64,000 nt of DNA from Toxorhynchites rutilus septentrionalis (GCF_029784135.1 NC_073744.1:9726929-9790928), one strand, 5' to 3'. Numbered from the stretch's first letter, positions 48,901 to 58,275 are shown. Program-made: numbers and translations. The notes: generated by a model from the sequence alone, not told the origin.

Positions 48901-49412
48901 TTTCCGTGAGGCTTTTCTTCCTCTATAAGAAAATCTCCATTTTTCTTGGTTTTCAATTTTATGAACTGATATTCTTGTTCATTTAAATTGATTTTATGTT
49001 TCTCGGGAAATCTCTTTTTCATTGCGAAAGTTTTTCTCCCGATCCTCAATGTATTTTTACTGACGTCGATTTTAGCATTTAAATTTCTCAATGACTCGTA
49101 TCCGATGAGTCCATCGAAAAATTTATGAAATTTGAAAATGAAAAATTTCAGTTTTTTATTTATAAGAAATGGGTCGAAGGAAGCGGATTTATCGATTGTA
49201 AAGGTTCCCTTAATGTTGGTTACTTTTGAAATCGGTTCTGTTTTGCAGTTTTCTATGTTTACATGCTCGGGTGATATGTAATTTTTGTTCGCTCCTGTGT
49301 CGATCAAAAATTTCATCTCGCCTTTGGATGTTGCAATGGTGATGTAGGGAATAAAGTTATTATCGTTCATTATTTTTCTTTTTGTAGCGCCTCGGCCACG
49401 TGAAAATTTAGT
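45930..49412 (-). CDS. pol: Pol polyprotein: protease, reverse transcriptase, RNase H, integrase (gypsy element 1)
   Basis: Minus strand, about 1146 residues from ATG 49370. The frame is open from 49412 and overlaps gag by 43 nt in the -1 frame, so a Gag-Pol fusion by frameshift is likely. Order: protease with FLIDTGANK, reverse transcriptase with MPFGLKNAP and YMDDIIIFS, RNase H with TTDASDHAIG and TDHQPL, integrase with an HRG...CDICKKAK zinc-binding region and an Asp, Asp, Glu core (HIDIF, VSDQEPS, SNGIVERFH). It makes and integrates the cDNA. No stop or frameshift is seen, and the stop at 45930-45932 is followed in the same frame by env. Confidence 0.92.
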   Translation of the reverse strand, partial: TKFSRGRGATKRKIMNDNNFIPYITIATSKGEMKFLIDTGANKNYISPEHVNIENCKTEPISKVTNIKGTFTIDKSASFDPFLINKKLKFFIFKFHKFFDGLIGYESLRNLNAKIDVSKNTLRIGRKTFAMKKRFPEKHKINLNEQEYQFIKLKTKKNGDFLIEEEKPHGKFSILPGLYRSANNTAFVAVQNYTKKSMEINSNEIKLCNDLDTEVDPFELTELPKKVDSENYTIRDDHMNEEEKYTLRKLIRKYNDVLYVESDKLSFTHKIKHKIRTVDSIPIHSKSYKYPYVYESEVQEQVKKMQKDGIIKESISPYTSPVWVVPKKSDASGRKKFRLVIDYRKLNEKTINDKYPIPEITDILDKLGKAKYFSTIDLVSGFHQIQLAEEDTEKTAFSVNGGKYEFTRMPFGLKNAPATFQRVMDCILRDLVGVCCFVYMDDIIIFSSSLQEHLKNLSQVFAKLKEARLKIQLDKCEFFRKETQFLGHTVSEEGVRPNSDKIDAIRQWPIPKSEKEVRQFLGMLGYYRRFIKDFAKIVKPLTALLRKDIEFEITPEVVTCFEKCKQLLTIDPVLIYPDFSKEFSLTTDASDHAIGAVLSQGPAGNDRPIAYALRTLNKTEERYSTTEKEFLAIVWAVKHFRPYLYGRKFKMFTDHQPLTFSFTNANHRIIRGKLALEEFDYELIYKPGKQNVVADALSRVNIEKHLNAHSQSSLSLNVEPSERGNEPSDDESDGTTVHSADTSDDYFIRYTERPINVFRTQVIFKIGNVELAAYEQIFPKYHRHTIVKRTYTEEDIVETLKRTLNPKGLSCIKVPISLAQLVQETYKKHFSSNIIYKVFISETMLEDIRMEVEQDEIIRRIHQYGHRGIKENRNQILQTHFFPQLDRKVKIYVDSCDICKKAKYDRNPPKLIRKSTFGQKPFDRVHIDIFFLKGQKWLTIVDSFSKFANAIPLSTRTIVDIKTAITEHIRNFGRPQTIVSDQEPSFRSIDFMGFLNDLNIEIHLASGSNSNGIVERFHSTLIETFRTNKAKFKDLTLNEQVNIAIDIYNNSFHSVIKTQPRNLIFNNSGSTNMEEISEKSKNLQSAVKIELNRRKDKYEQQNMNNEKPEDLQPGEIKYIKNSQRLTKDKDPFKITTIKHNNELTFEDVNNIKIHKNRIKK

Positions 49413-50524
49413 TCATCGTTGACGAAATAATCGTCATCTTCCGAATCGAGGACGGATTCGTCCAGCTGTTCCGAAGTGTCAGGTTCTGTTTGATGATTTT
49501 TGCTGTGTTCTGCTGTTTCGTGGCTGTTAACCTCTGCCCGCGATTTCGCTGTCCTCATCGAGACATCGTCATCTGGCGGTGGAGCTCTAGCTTTGAATTT
49601 CGCAGACCCGTATGGTTTTTGATTATGCAAGTTATTGTTAGAATTTGAGGTGGATGGCTTCGCGTTAAAGTGATTGCCATTACTATTGGGGTTGGGAGAC
49701 GGTTTCGAATTATGTGAACCGTTACTATTGTTGGATCTGATATTTTTATTTGTGTCAGATGGTTTTTGGTTTAACTTCTGCCTATATGCAGCGTTGGCAT
49801 ATTGTATGGTGATTGCATACGCTTCCTCCAGACTTTTAGGTCTGTAGCTTCGCACGTGCATAGACAATTCCTCTGTGAGCCCATCTATGAATCTAGTGAG
49901 AGTCATAAGGCTCACTAGATTATTTATTGCTCTTGTAGAGTTGTTATAATCATCCATTGTCGCTGCTGTGGATTTAATAGCAGTGTCTATGGTTTTGGTT
50001 CGGTTGTAGTATTCAGTGATGGATTTTTTTCCTTGGTTTATATAAAACAACGATTGGATATGAGATGTCAAATCTCTCCTATCGCCGTATGAATTTAGAA
50101 TAATTTCTTTGATTTCTGCCCAACTGTTCGGGTTGCCGGCAGCAATCAAAATTTCTTTGGCCTCTCCCACGATTTTATTCTTTACCGCTCTGACCAATTG
50201 GCTGTAGACCTGATCATCTCTGTATCTTTCAAAAAGATGCAGGGTGTTTTCGGCGTCTTCAAGCCATGCGTTTGTTTCCCGTTTGTTTCCGGAGAATGTT
50301 GGTAAATTCTTAATAGGATCCGGAGTTCTAAACTGCATAAACGGATCCTCCGCTTTTGCTTTAAGTGTTCTCAATTGCCCAATCAGTTCGTTCTGATTGT
50401 GAGTTAGGCTCCTTATGTGTTGGAGTAACCCTTGAATTGTTATTTCTTGTTGCGGAATTGGTGCATGATCATCCAATTCCGGGGCCAGAAGTTCCGGAGA
50501 AATCATTTGCTCCCGCTCGGCCAT
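49370..50524 (-). CDS. gag: Gag structural protein (gypsy element 1)
   Basis: 384 residues on the minus strand. A glutamine/leucine-rich N-terminus is followed by a helical capsid-like region (FSGNKRETNAWLEDAEN, then YYNRTKTIDTAI) and a long Asn/Ser/Pro-rich linker. No CCHC zinc knuckle is visible, as in Drosophila gypsy-type Gags. The C-terminus is acidic. Its stop TAA overlaps the pol ATG (TAATG), and 43 nt upstream the pol frame opens. A slippery A AAT TTT lies at 49409-49403. It forms the particle core. Confidence 0.88.
   Translation of the reverse strand: MAEREQMISPELLAPELDDHAPIPQQEITIQGLLQHIRSLTHNQNELIGQLRTLKAKAEDPFMQFRTPDPIKNLPTFSGNKRETNAWLEDAENTLHLFERYRDDQVYSQLVRAVKNKIVGEAKEILIAAGNPNSWAEIKEIILNSYGDRRDLTSHIQSLFYINQGKKSITEYYNRTKTIDTAIKSTAATMDDYNNSTRAINNLVSLMTLTRFIDGLTEELSMHVRSYRPKSLEEAYAITIQYANAAYRQKLNQKPSDTNKNIRSNNSNGSHNSKPSPNPNSNGNHFNAKPSTSNSNNNLHNQKPYGSAKFKARAPPPDDDVSMRTAKSRAEVNSHETAEHSKNHQTEPDTSEQLDESVLDSEDDDYFVNDELNFHVAEALQKEK
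49403..49409 (-). promoter_or_regulatory. Putative -1 frameshift heptamer, gag/pol (element 1)
   Basis: A AAT TTT in the gag reading frame, at the upstream end of the 43-nt overlap with pol. The same heptamer in the same frame and place occurs in element 2 (59141-59147). Confidence 0.7.
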
Positions 50525-50756
50525 TTTAATAAATTTGTTTTTTCAAAAGAGTTTGTTCTTTTTTTTTTTTTTTTTTTAAAAAAATCTTACGTACTTTATA
50601 CGCGCGAGAAAATGTGTTGTTCTACACTTCACTTGTTAATGGATTAGTTATTCACTTTGTGATATATCAAGTGTCCGCTTACCACTGGTGGGGGCTCGCA
50701 CTTCTGAATTAGTATTTTGTTGTGTTAGGTTTAGATAATTGTTCGTGTTTACTTAC

Positions 50757-50776
50757 AGGAAGATTACTGCTTTCAT
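50757..50776 (-). CDS. env: Env leader exon (gypsy element 1)
   Basis: Minus-strand ATG at 50776-50774 with 20 coding bases before the donor GTAAGT at 50756. Phase matches the acceptor at 45898. Supported by consensus sites, frame agreement and the hydrophobic start it creates. It lies in the untranslated leader upstream of gag, as expected for a subgenomic env mRNA. Confidence 0.65.
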
Positions 50777-50999
50777 CTCCTGGAGTCTGGGTAGGTTGAA
50801 TCGGTTTCCTCGTAGATCGTTCGTTCCAGGTGGCGGGATTAGTTTTCCTAACGGCAGCGAGTCCTTGATTTTCGCTCAGGGGGTCCTCTCGCTTGTTCGT
50901 TTGGTTTCTTCAGTAGATGTAAACTTCTCCTCTTTAACTCGGTGGCGGTGCTTCCAGATATCCGCTCTATAAACACTACTCACTTCGTTGTACCACTTG

Positions 51000-51014
51000 G
51001 CCAATGACTGCGCC
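51000..51014 (-). other. Primer-binding site, gypsy element 1
   Basis: GGCGCAGTCATTGG directly after the 5' LTR on the minus strand. The first nine bases are shared with the site at 58104 in element 2 and fit a tRNA-Ser 3' end. Confidence 0.75.
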
Positions 51015-51396
51015 AATTATGCCGTGACTTAACTCGCGGTTTAAAAAAAACTTTTATTTAATTTCTAATTACCCTTTTTATTCGTTTATAACACTTTACA
51101 TTCGGTTCATAAACCTTTATGCCCGTATTCAACTCGGCTACGCTCAAGACTAAATTCTATAATCGTATTACAAGGCTTAAATAGACTACATCTGCTGATC
51201 TCATTATTTCCGTCGGTGGTTCGAACCTGGTCGAACCTTTGTTCGCGTCGTTCGATTGATTTCCGCGGCGTCGGCAAATGTTGGTTTACACGCGCGGTGT
51301 AACTTTGACGCCTCTGTCTGTTGCTATGGGTCTCGGCTGGGCTTTTGCTGACGTCTTGACTTCTGGGACGCCTTGGTCGGTCGGTTGTGGTGTAAC

Positions 51397-51397
<1 letters not shown>
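51015..51397 (-). repeat. 5' LTR of gypsy element 1
   Basis: 383 bp, identical by eye to 43949-44331. It is followed on the minus strand by the tRNA primer site at about 51014-51000. Confidence 0.92.

Positions 51398-51429
<32 letters not shown>
51398..51429. repeat. (TA)n tract right of gypsy element
   Basis: Continuation of the TA array interrupted by the gypsy element. It begins with the TATA target duplication. Confidence 0.95.
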
Positions 51430-51430
<1 letters not shown>

Positions 51431-51645
51431 CGAAACGGCTTCGGTCATGCCTCAAGGAATTTTCTAAAATAATATTTTGCCGATGCCTTTGCGCGAACTA
51501 CACGGGCGAGTAGCACCATAATAGCAAATCAAATGTCGATGTTCGTGATATGGGTGCTCCGCCGAAGTGCTACCCCTGTACGGAGCACTGCGCCGAAAAG
51601 TATGCACATCGCGCTGGTGTGATCGAAGAGCAGTATGAATTTCAT

Positions 51646-51705
51646 GTCGTCTAAAGACGACGCTCGTACACACAGCTCGTCGCGCGGATGTCGTCTATAG
51701 ACGAC
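51646..51705. repeat. Pair of 16-bp palindromes (right arm)
   Basis: Mirror of 38208-38267: GTCGTCTAAAGACGAC and GTCGTCTATAGACGAC with GCTCGT after each. Confidence 0.8.
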
Positions 51706-52082
51706 GCTCGTAACGGAAGGGTTAACCATCAATAACTACGCTTGGCAACATTGACATCTGGCAATTTTCATATAAGATTTTTCCCCCGCATGTTAAAAGT
51801 GGTTTTTCGTGTACATAAAAGCGCAGCGTAGTATGTCAACTGCTTCCCGGTTAGGAAATAAATGATCGTTAGAAAATAAATGAGCGACCCGTCCAATTTC
51901 AAACGTTTATTGCTCATTCATTTCATGATGGATTGATGAGATGTTTGCATCATACGTTGTCGGCACTCCATAATAATTTTTCACATTGAATAAAATAATA
52001 TATATCATGTAACTAACAATCGAACAATTAAAAAATCTTAACCACTATCCAAACAGAAGATACCTAGGCCTGATTGATCGAA

Positions 52083-52190
52083 ATTGACGTCATTTCTTTT
52101 TCGCGCCCGATTCGTTCGTTCACCAGCTAGCTGCATGACAATCGAGTAGGAGGCGCCTACTTCACACATACCAAATGATATAAAGGGATG
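52083..52190 (+). promoter_or_regulatory. Histone-type promoter-like block in copy A'
   Basis: TTGACGTCATTTC (a CRE core) is followed by TTTTTCGCGCCCG (an E2F-like site) and, about 70 bases further, GATATAAAGGGATGG (TATA). The other right-arm copy has GATATAAAAGGATGG at 42998. The order and spacing are kept in all four copies. Activity is inference. Confidence 0.5.
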
Positions 52191-52780
52191 GAGCGTTCGT
52201 GGATTTTATTAATTTTTACAACGGACGTGGAACGGACAACAGTGGAGAGCAGCAGCAGTGGACGCGGCTAATATATAGACGAGCATCGAAACTGTGTTGT
52301 CAATAGGCTAGCTGTGCCTCACATCAAGCTTCTATGGCAGTATAAGCAGCGGCAAACTACTACTACTCTACTAGTGGCAGCAGCAAGCATCGCGAGCGGA
52401 GCATTTCGGGCACGCTCTCTCCATCAGAAGTGCGAGCACACGCTTCTTGGAATCGTGAAAGTGCAGCAGTGAACTTCAAGACGAGCATCGAATCTGGGCG
52501 GCCAACAATTGAGCTGTGTCTCATATCGAATTTAAGTGGCAGTAGCAGCAGCAGCGGCGGTAAACATCGAAACCTAACATCAACAATTGAGCTGTGTCCC
52601 GCATCGGTCCAGTACTGATGGCAACAGCAAACATCATGAGCAGAAAGTTTCAGGCATGTTCTCTCTTTCTGTTGATGCTGCTGCTCAGTCAGATTTCTCA
52701 TTTTGTTCGACGCTCAGATCGGTAAACATATATGTTTTTAGTGTTTTAAGTGTGGTCACATCAGATCAACATCAACCAAC

Positions 52781-52900
52781 ATGACTTCATGCGGCAAGGA
52801 AGGCAAAGGAGGATCGAAGCGTATCGCAAGGTTCTACATGACAATATCCAGTGTGTCAAATTCTCTATTCGCCGTTTAGCTCGACGTGATGGTGTCAACG
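52781..52900 (+). pseudogene. Degenerate histone H4 5' coding fragment (copy A')
   Basis: ATG at 52781 and codons like the H4 N-terminus (MTSCGKEGKGG), a one-base deletion after SKR, then RKVLHDNIQ and RRLARRDGVN in the shifted frame. Codon-by-codon similarity to H4 runs to about residue 44, then stops. The downstream sequence is basic but not H4. The gene cannot make a histone. Confidence 0.85.
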
Positions 52901-53163
52901 AAAACCACCAAAATAAAAACAGAAATAAGCAGCAGCGGCTCCGAAAAAGCTACCGCTGCCAAAAAAACAACAGAAGTGAATTGTTGTTTTTGTTGCCCCA
53001 TAAAGTTTTACGCGAGTAAATATGTCGGAATATATGTTCACGCAATATGAGCGCCAATCTCGCAAACGTGCCTCGGAGCTGAAACAACTTTCTATCACTG
53101 ATACCGAAACTCGATTGTAACACTGGTGAAATGAACAAAAAATACCCAACAACCAAACCAAAC

Positions 53164-53179
53164 GGCCCTTTTCAGGGCC
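53164..53179 (+). terminator. Histone mRNA 3' stem-loop (copy A')
   Basis: GGCCCTTTTCAGGGCC, a perfect six-base stem with TTTC loop, preceded by A/C-rich sequence (CAACCAAACCAAAC) and followed by CAAAGAG. It matches the hairpin recognised by SLBP in replication-dependent histone mRNAs. Confidence 0.87.
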
Positions 53180-53519
53180 ATCAGATCATTATCAAAGAGT
53201 TTAACAGTATATTTTTTCAAACATCCAAAATCAGCCTAACAGATAGCCTAACGTAATCCTACGTCAACTATGCGGTCGTGTCTCGGACACAACCTTCTGT
53301 GACTGTTTTGAACCCTCTCACTTAATAAGCTCGTAACTATTCTAGTTATGATTATTTTTTCTTTGTTCAATTTTTGTTTTATTGTTAGAAGATAGATGAA
53401 CAAATGATGATATAATGGATAGTAGAATATGCATGGAAAGGCGCCCAGGCATACGTAGCAATGCCGATTTCCCCCAGGCAGCTTGGTTTTGATGTCTCTG
53501 TTTAGGACCCGCCGCACGT

Positions 53520-53800
53520 ATCGTCAATTTCGACCAATCAAAAGTGGGTATTTCCGTTAGGATAGGGGTTGAGATTTTTCAATTGTTCGATAGTTAGTTT
53601 CATGACATATATTATTTTCTTCAATACAAAAAATTGTTATGGAATTCCAAAATCGCTTGACGCAAAAATTTCATCAATCCATCATGGAATGACTGAGAAA
53701 AAAGTGTTTGAAATTGGACAATTTTCACGATCTGCTCAATTTTCGATTTTAAATTTTTACCCCAATATGTTCCCGAAAGACGTAATCCTACGTCAAAATT
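53520..53800 (-). repeat. GACGTAGGATTACGTC-family repeat (right arm)
   Basis: Mirror of 36116-36395. It ends at CGTAATCCTACGTCAAA. Confidence 0.7.
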
Positions 53801-54919
53801 AAAAGGGTATTGATATAATGTGATGTGATGTTTCAACTTTGCGAAAATCAAAGAGAAGTTATTGGTTTCATGTACGGACAGAAGCAACTACTCATGATGG
53901 GTGTTTTTTCACTCAATCAAATAAATATAATGAAATATGATACGGGGAAAAATTGCAATTGAAAATTCTTAGATTTTAGCGCCCCCGGCAAATGCCGGGT
54001 TTGCCGCCCGCACATTACGTTACTGCGCATCGAATCCCGTGGGAACAAGAAGAAGAGAAGCCCAGCGAGCGAGGTGGTCGGGAGTTGGAGAACTGCAGCC
54101 ATGGATCGAGTTTAATGGCGAAACATTGTGAAGAAGATCTAATCACTCAATGGGATGTAGTATCATTATAAATTTAAAAATAGAATAAAAAAACAAGGCA
54201 TTTCGCTGTATACAACGTTTAACTTGTACACGCACCTGCAGTTGCTTTGATATCATATGAACATGCGCTTCTTTAAATTTCCAATTTGCATGTTAATTAT
54301 ACGCAATCTGTCTGGAAAATGTTTCTTGACATATTGGCGTATTTGCCGGTATCGGTATCACGTGACGGAACAGAGCTTCTTCACTTGTTGTGAAGAAGAG
54401 AGCTTGAGGCATTTGTGGTAATTTGGGCATGGTTCTGCGGTTTGTGGACTAGCGGGCATGGGTATTACCGGTGAATTCCACTTTCAGTAAGTTTTTCCAT
54501 TAACCGCTAATGAAAATAGTTACGGGAATAATTAGTGCTATGATTAAGCTTGCGTAATGATGTGAACCATGAGAGATGCACCGGCTGAGTGCTAAACGAA
54601 TAAGCGGGTATACATTAAATTCATACCCACATCACCCCGCCTGAGTAGCGCCGATCAGCACCAGCTACCTGCCAGTTTAGGCAGTATAGGCTTTAGTTTC
54701 GATGAATAAAGCTTGTCAGCTTCAGTTAGTGACGAATCCGCAAACAAACAGCAGACGCGGCTTCCGAACGCAAGCGTTGGATATAGTTCGCCTTTGCACT
54801 TCATCATTATCAATGGAAATTGATCTGATCGAACGAAGACGACGACAGCTTTGGATTTTTTGTTTTGATTCTCGCGATCAGGTTGGCCGTGATCAGGAAC
54901 GTAAACAGTAAAATTAATC
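53801..54919. other. Upstream region of right protease gene
   Basis: Mirror of 34994-36112. It holds an initiator-like TTCAGTTAGTG near 54720 about 200 bases before the ATG, a candidate transcription start. The hairpin with GGCAAATGCCGGGTTTGCC lies near 53985. No other gene is supported. Confidence 0.4.
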
Positions 54920-56244
54920 ATGAGACGATGGAACTTATTGGTTGTGTTAGTGACGGCATTTTATTGTGCGCACCGCGAAGCTCGAACTCAGAGCGGTGGT
55001 AAGTACCTTATCTTTTGCATTTATTTTGATAATGTAGTGATAATCGTTGTTTTCATCTACGTAAGAGGGAGATTCCTGTTTCTTTCAAAACACTGCCGGA
55101 ATATGTGTTGGCTATAGCAGCTGTCGCCGTGTGTTGGAATCAACCGGAAGCCGGATCACCATTTGTTCCTACAATGCCAAAGAAGCCATCGTTTGCTGCC
55201 CGGAGGACTACAAGACGCGATTGGAACAACAGGAGGCTCGAGATGCCTCAATGACCATCAGTGCCCGGAGTAGGTTTGAACTCGTTTTTGTATCAATAAA
55301 TTCGTTTATATTTCTTTTTTTTCTCACCCCAGAGTGCGAACAATATATGCGTCAGGCAGCGCCTACTTTGTACTTCAGCTCGCTGAAACCAAACGGAGAG
55401 GTCATTCAGAGGAAAGCCAGACCATGTCCCACCTACACCAATTTGATTGTCGGTGGCGAAGCTGCCCAGCAGGGAGAGTTTCCCCATATGGCTGCAATAG
55501 GATATAGGAGTGGTCCCACGGGCGCTCTTGAGTTTCGTTGCGGTGGCAGTCTCATCAGCGAACGGTTCATTTTAACGGCAGCCCATTGTCGCAATGAGGA
55601 TGCGGTGTTGGTTCGATTGGGCGTTGTGGATTTGTTGAGTGATAAAAGCGCGACCCAACCACAGGATTACAACATCGAATCATTCATAAGACATCCCGAG
55701 TATTCCGCTCGAACCAAACATAATGATATCGCGTTGGTAGAGCTGTCGGAAACCGTTCCGTTCAGTCAACGGGTGCGACCGGCCTGTCTGTACCAATCTA
55801 CGGTAATTAGAGAACAGAAGCTGACTGCTACGGGCTACGGAGCGGTCGATAATTGTAAGAATCGACAATACTTCCGTCGTTTAAATTCTTCAATGTTATT
55901 TTTTTCTCATTCCAGTTGGAACCAGCCAAAATCATCTGCTCAAAGTGGTTCTCGATCAGTATGGCCAGGAGGAGTGCCGCCGGCACTACCAGAGCGACGT
56001 TCACACCCTGACACGGAATGTTGTCGACACTCAAATGTGCGCTGGTTATCCAGCCGGTGGGCGGGATACCTGTCAGGGTGATTCCGGTGGTCCACTGCAG
56101 GTTCGGAACACCAGCGACGGATGTCAATTTCACATCGTAGCGGTTACCTCGTTTGGAAAGTTCTGTGGAACAATCGTCCCCGCGATATATACACGCATTG
56201 CGCCGTATCTTAGCTGGATTGAGTCGATTGTGTGGAATTCTTGA
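54920..56244 (+). CDS. CLIPC-like serine protease zymogen, right copy (4 exons)
   Basis: Exons 54920-55000, 55074-55269, 55333-55854 and 55916-56244 join at GT/AG sites in frame to 375 residues. Residues 1-22 are a signal peptide (MRRWNLLVVLVTAFYCAH). A clip domain follows with six cysteines (DSCFFQN, GICVGYSSCRR, ITICSYN, IVCC). Activation is at TNL before IVGGEAA (after Leu 130). The trypsin fold has TAAHC (His 177), HNDIAL (Asp 224) and GDSGGP (Ser 323), and Asp 317 in the pocket predicts trypsin-like cleavage after Arg/Lys. Leucine at the activation site is the mark of CLIPC proteases, which are activated by upstream modular proteases and act in Toll or melanisation cascades in haemolymph. 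Exon limits are my reading; the exon-2 acceptor has a poor pyrimidine tract. Confidence 0.88.
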
Positions 56245-56260
56245 GAAGACGAGGGCAATA

Positions 56261-56321
56261 ATGTTTTAAAAAAAATGAACTAATGTAAACTAATGCAAAA
56301 GAAACAAAAATGTCCCGCGAT

Positions 56322-56373
<52 letters not shown>

Positions 56374-56569
56374 CAATATTACAACTTGACTATGTTGATT
56401 TTCTTAAATGGATGCACCTCAAAAAAAACTTTTATTTGGCAGACTGTTCAAGATCGCTTCTAATGCATCCAAAGATTAATACGTTGAGCTGGTTTCATCG
56501 CACCGACAGTGGGCTTTTTGTTTAGAGAGTGTCAACTGGAAGCGACAGCAACAAAATTGGAAAATGATT
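56261..56569. other. Flank outside palindrome with (TA)n
   Basis: Unique AT-rich sequence. A TA array of about 48 bp lies at 56324-56371. No gene. Confidence 0.5.
56324..56371. repeat. (TA)n tract
   Basis: Uninterrupted TA array of about 48 bp just outside the right palindrome boundary. Confidence 0.95.
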
Positions 56570-57115
56570 TTTATAAAAGCCCCCAATTGATCCGCAGGGA
56601 CCAACGTGAGTCAGACGAAAAGTTCATATTTGGTCCTCTAGCTCGGTCAGGGCTTAACGTTTTAAATAAGTTTGAAGCGCTGGGCGGTCTTACGGAAGTT
56701 GGCCTGAATCTCAACCATGACCGACCAACATCTCATCTCGGCGTGTTCTTTTACCTTTTCGTGGCTTTGGTGGTCGACTGCCTCTCCATTTTGGCCATTC
56801 GCCCAAAAGTTTTCTATAGGTCGCAGCTGGGGAATGTTCGGAAGGTTGGCGGTCTTCGCGACAATTGTTATCTCCAACCGATCCATCCTCCAGTGATCTT
56901 TTGACATAATGGGCTGATCCCAGATTCAGCGTAAAGACCACATCACCTTCGCAACTTCCGGTAAGCACTTCGTACTATTATATATCTCCCCGTTCACCAT
57001 ATGACTCGAAAGAAGAGCGGTTTGGACATTCCCTTCACGTCTGTCAGAGAAGGACCTTCTTCGAGAACTTGATGTGGATGATATATTCGGCGTAAGCAAA
57101 ATCTAAACCACCGGA
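56570..57115 (-). pseudogene. Decayed DD37E-type transposase remnant
   Basis: Minus strand. NIPQLRPIENFW near 56820 corresponds to the catalytic-glutamate block of the DD37E proteins. LGSAHYVKRSLEDG (about 56910) matches the second-aspartate block with the Asp lost or shifted. KFSKKVLL and the following residues near 57050-57080 match the KFGKKVLVWQ region of the 10.9-kb copy. The blocks are in different frames with stops between them. It is more similar to the 10.9-kb lineage than to the 21.8-kb one. Confidence 0.7.
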
Positions 57116-57728
57116 AAATCACAATCGAGTGCCGATACTTGGAAAGAAATAACACAGATCAGTTTAGACTCGCTAAACTATGGTTTATGTTCACATAACA
57201 TATATACATAACGTTTTGTTTTTTATGTCCCGCGTTTGACCTCTGACCATCTGGTCACTTTAAACTAATGGCAACTGCCATCCTCAATAAGTGGGTGCAT
57301 GATCTCGTTTTTCATCGCGTCATTATAGCGAATCAAAATAAATTAAACTTGAAACATCAAGGAAAAAACTGAAAACACGCTTAAAAGTACAATTTAGGAG
57401 ACGAGATTTAAAGCAGTTCGAAATATTGCGACTGAATCAGCAGAATAAAACACATGAATACAATCGTTATGCAGATTAAATTACTTTGTTACGAAATGAG
57501 TTCGACAGACGATTTGAAAATATTTCAAAATATGATTTATGTCATTTCCATTCAATGATGGAATCAACATAAAAGAAATGTCAATGAAATTAAAAAGCAT
57601 GATTGAAAAGGGAATCTCCAATTTTCATGGCGATATATTTTTAGAATCAAGAGAGATGAAGCTCTTCATTTCAAAAGTATTTCAATTTCAAAAATATAAG
57701 TTACCAACGGATCCACCAGCATGACCCC
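57116..57728. other. No supported gene
   Basis: AT-rich sequence up to the presumed start of the second gypsy element. Confidence 0.45.
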
Positions 57729-58103
57729 AGTTGGCAACGATACCGAGCCATCGTCAAACATCATACATTCATTATTTGGACCCCGTCAGCAGTTAGCACT
57801 TTATTGACACCGGAACAACGGGCATTACCCTCAAGCAGCATCAGCAGAATTCCACCGATGGACAACAACGTTAACTAGGTCACGCAATTCAGCAATAAAC
57901 ATCCAGGCAACGACAACGACGGCGAACGACCCTTGGACTGGCATCGACAGGTATCATATTGATAGGTCAGCAGATTCATTTAGGAAGTGTAGGGTAGAAT
58001 TAAGTATCGGAAAATAAAGACGATCATTATTAGTCTGAAAGTTGAACAGTGAAGTTCGTTTTCATTTTTTAAAAACTCGGCCGTAGTCCGCGATTCGTTA
58101 ACT
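57729..58103 (+). repeat. Presumed 5' LTR of gypsy element 2
   Basis: From AGTTGGCAAC to CGTTAACT, 375 bp, close to the 383 bp of element 1. The right end is fixed by the primer-binding site. The left end is a guess from the AGTT/AACT symmetry. An AATAAA lies near 58012. Confidence 0.55.
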
Positions 58104-58120
58104 GGCGCAGTCGTGTAGTG
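58104..58120 (+). other. Primer-binding site, gypsy element 2
   Basis: GGCGCAGTCGTGTAGTG directly after the LTR end; the first nine bases equal those of element 1 and fit tRNA-Ser. Confidence 0.75.
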
Positions 58121-58264
58121 CTGGAGTGAAGTAAAGTGTAATTTCAACGGCGGCTTACCGGAGAAGTGCAACATCTCATAAACTTCACCTCATCCAGCAG
58201 GAAAACCGAGGGAATATCGGTATCATTTTCTTCAGAGTCAACGGATTATTGACTCCAAGAGAAA

Positions 58265-58275
58265 TTAGGTAAGCG
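58265..58275 (+). promoter_or_regulatory. Leader splice donor (gypsy element 2)
   Basis: TTAG then GTAAGC, with GT at 58269. It lies in the untranslated leader before gag and pairs with the acceptor at 62636-62637 just before env. Confidence 0.6.

Larger units (their letters stand above)
43949..51397 (-). mobile_element. Ty3/gypsy errantivirus-like LTR element with gag, pol and env
   Basis: 7449 bp on the minus strand with two 383-bp LTRs that look identical base for base, flanked by a TATA duplication (43945-43948 and 51398-51401). The primer-binding site GGCGCAGTC follows the 5' LTR, as in 17.6/297-type elements that use tRNA-Ser. A GGGGGGAGG polypurine tract precedes the 3' LTR. Three open frames are in the errantivirus order. 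Insertion into alternating TA fits the TATA target preference of that group. Identical LTRs and open frames suggest a very recent insertion. Confidence 0.95.
51853..53272 (+). repeat. Histone H4-derived repeat, copy A' (right arm)
   Basis: Mirror of 36641-38060. It shows promoter-like motifs at 52085-52190, CAG-rich units with a GAGCTGTGTCTCA phrase (52500-52600), an H4-like start at 52781, and the histone stem-loop at 53164-53179. No functional frame spans it. Confidence 0.8.
51430..56260. repeat. Right outer arm of giant palindrome
   Basis: Reverse complement of 33653-38483, same length (4831 bp). It ends 16 bases after the protease stop, where the sequence changes to an unrelated AT-rich flank. 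Confidence 0.95.
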
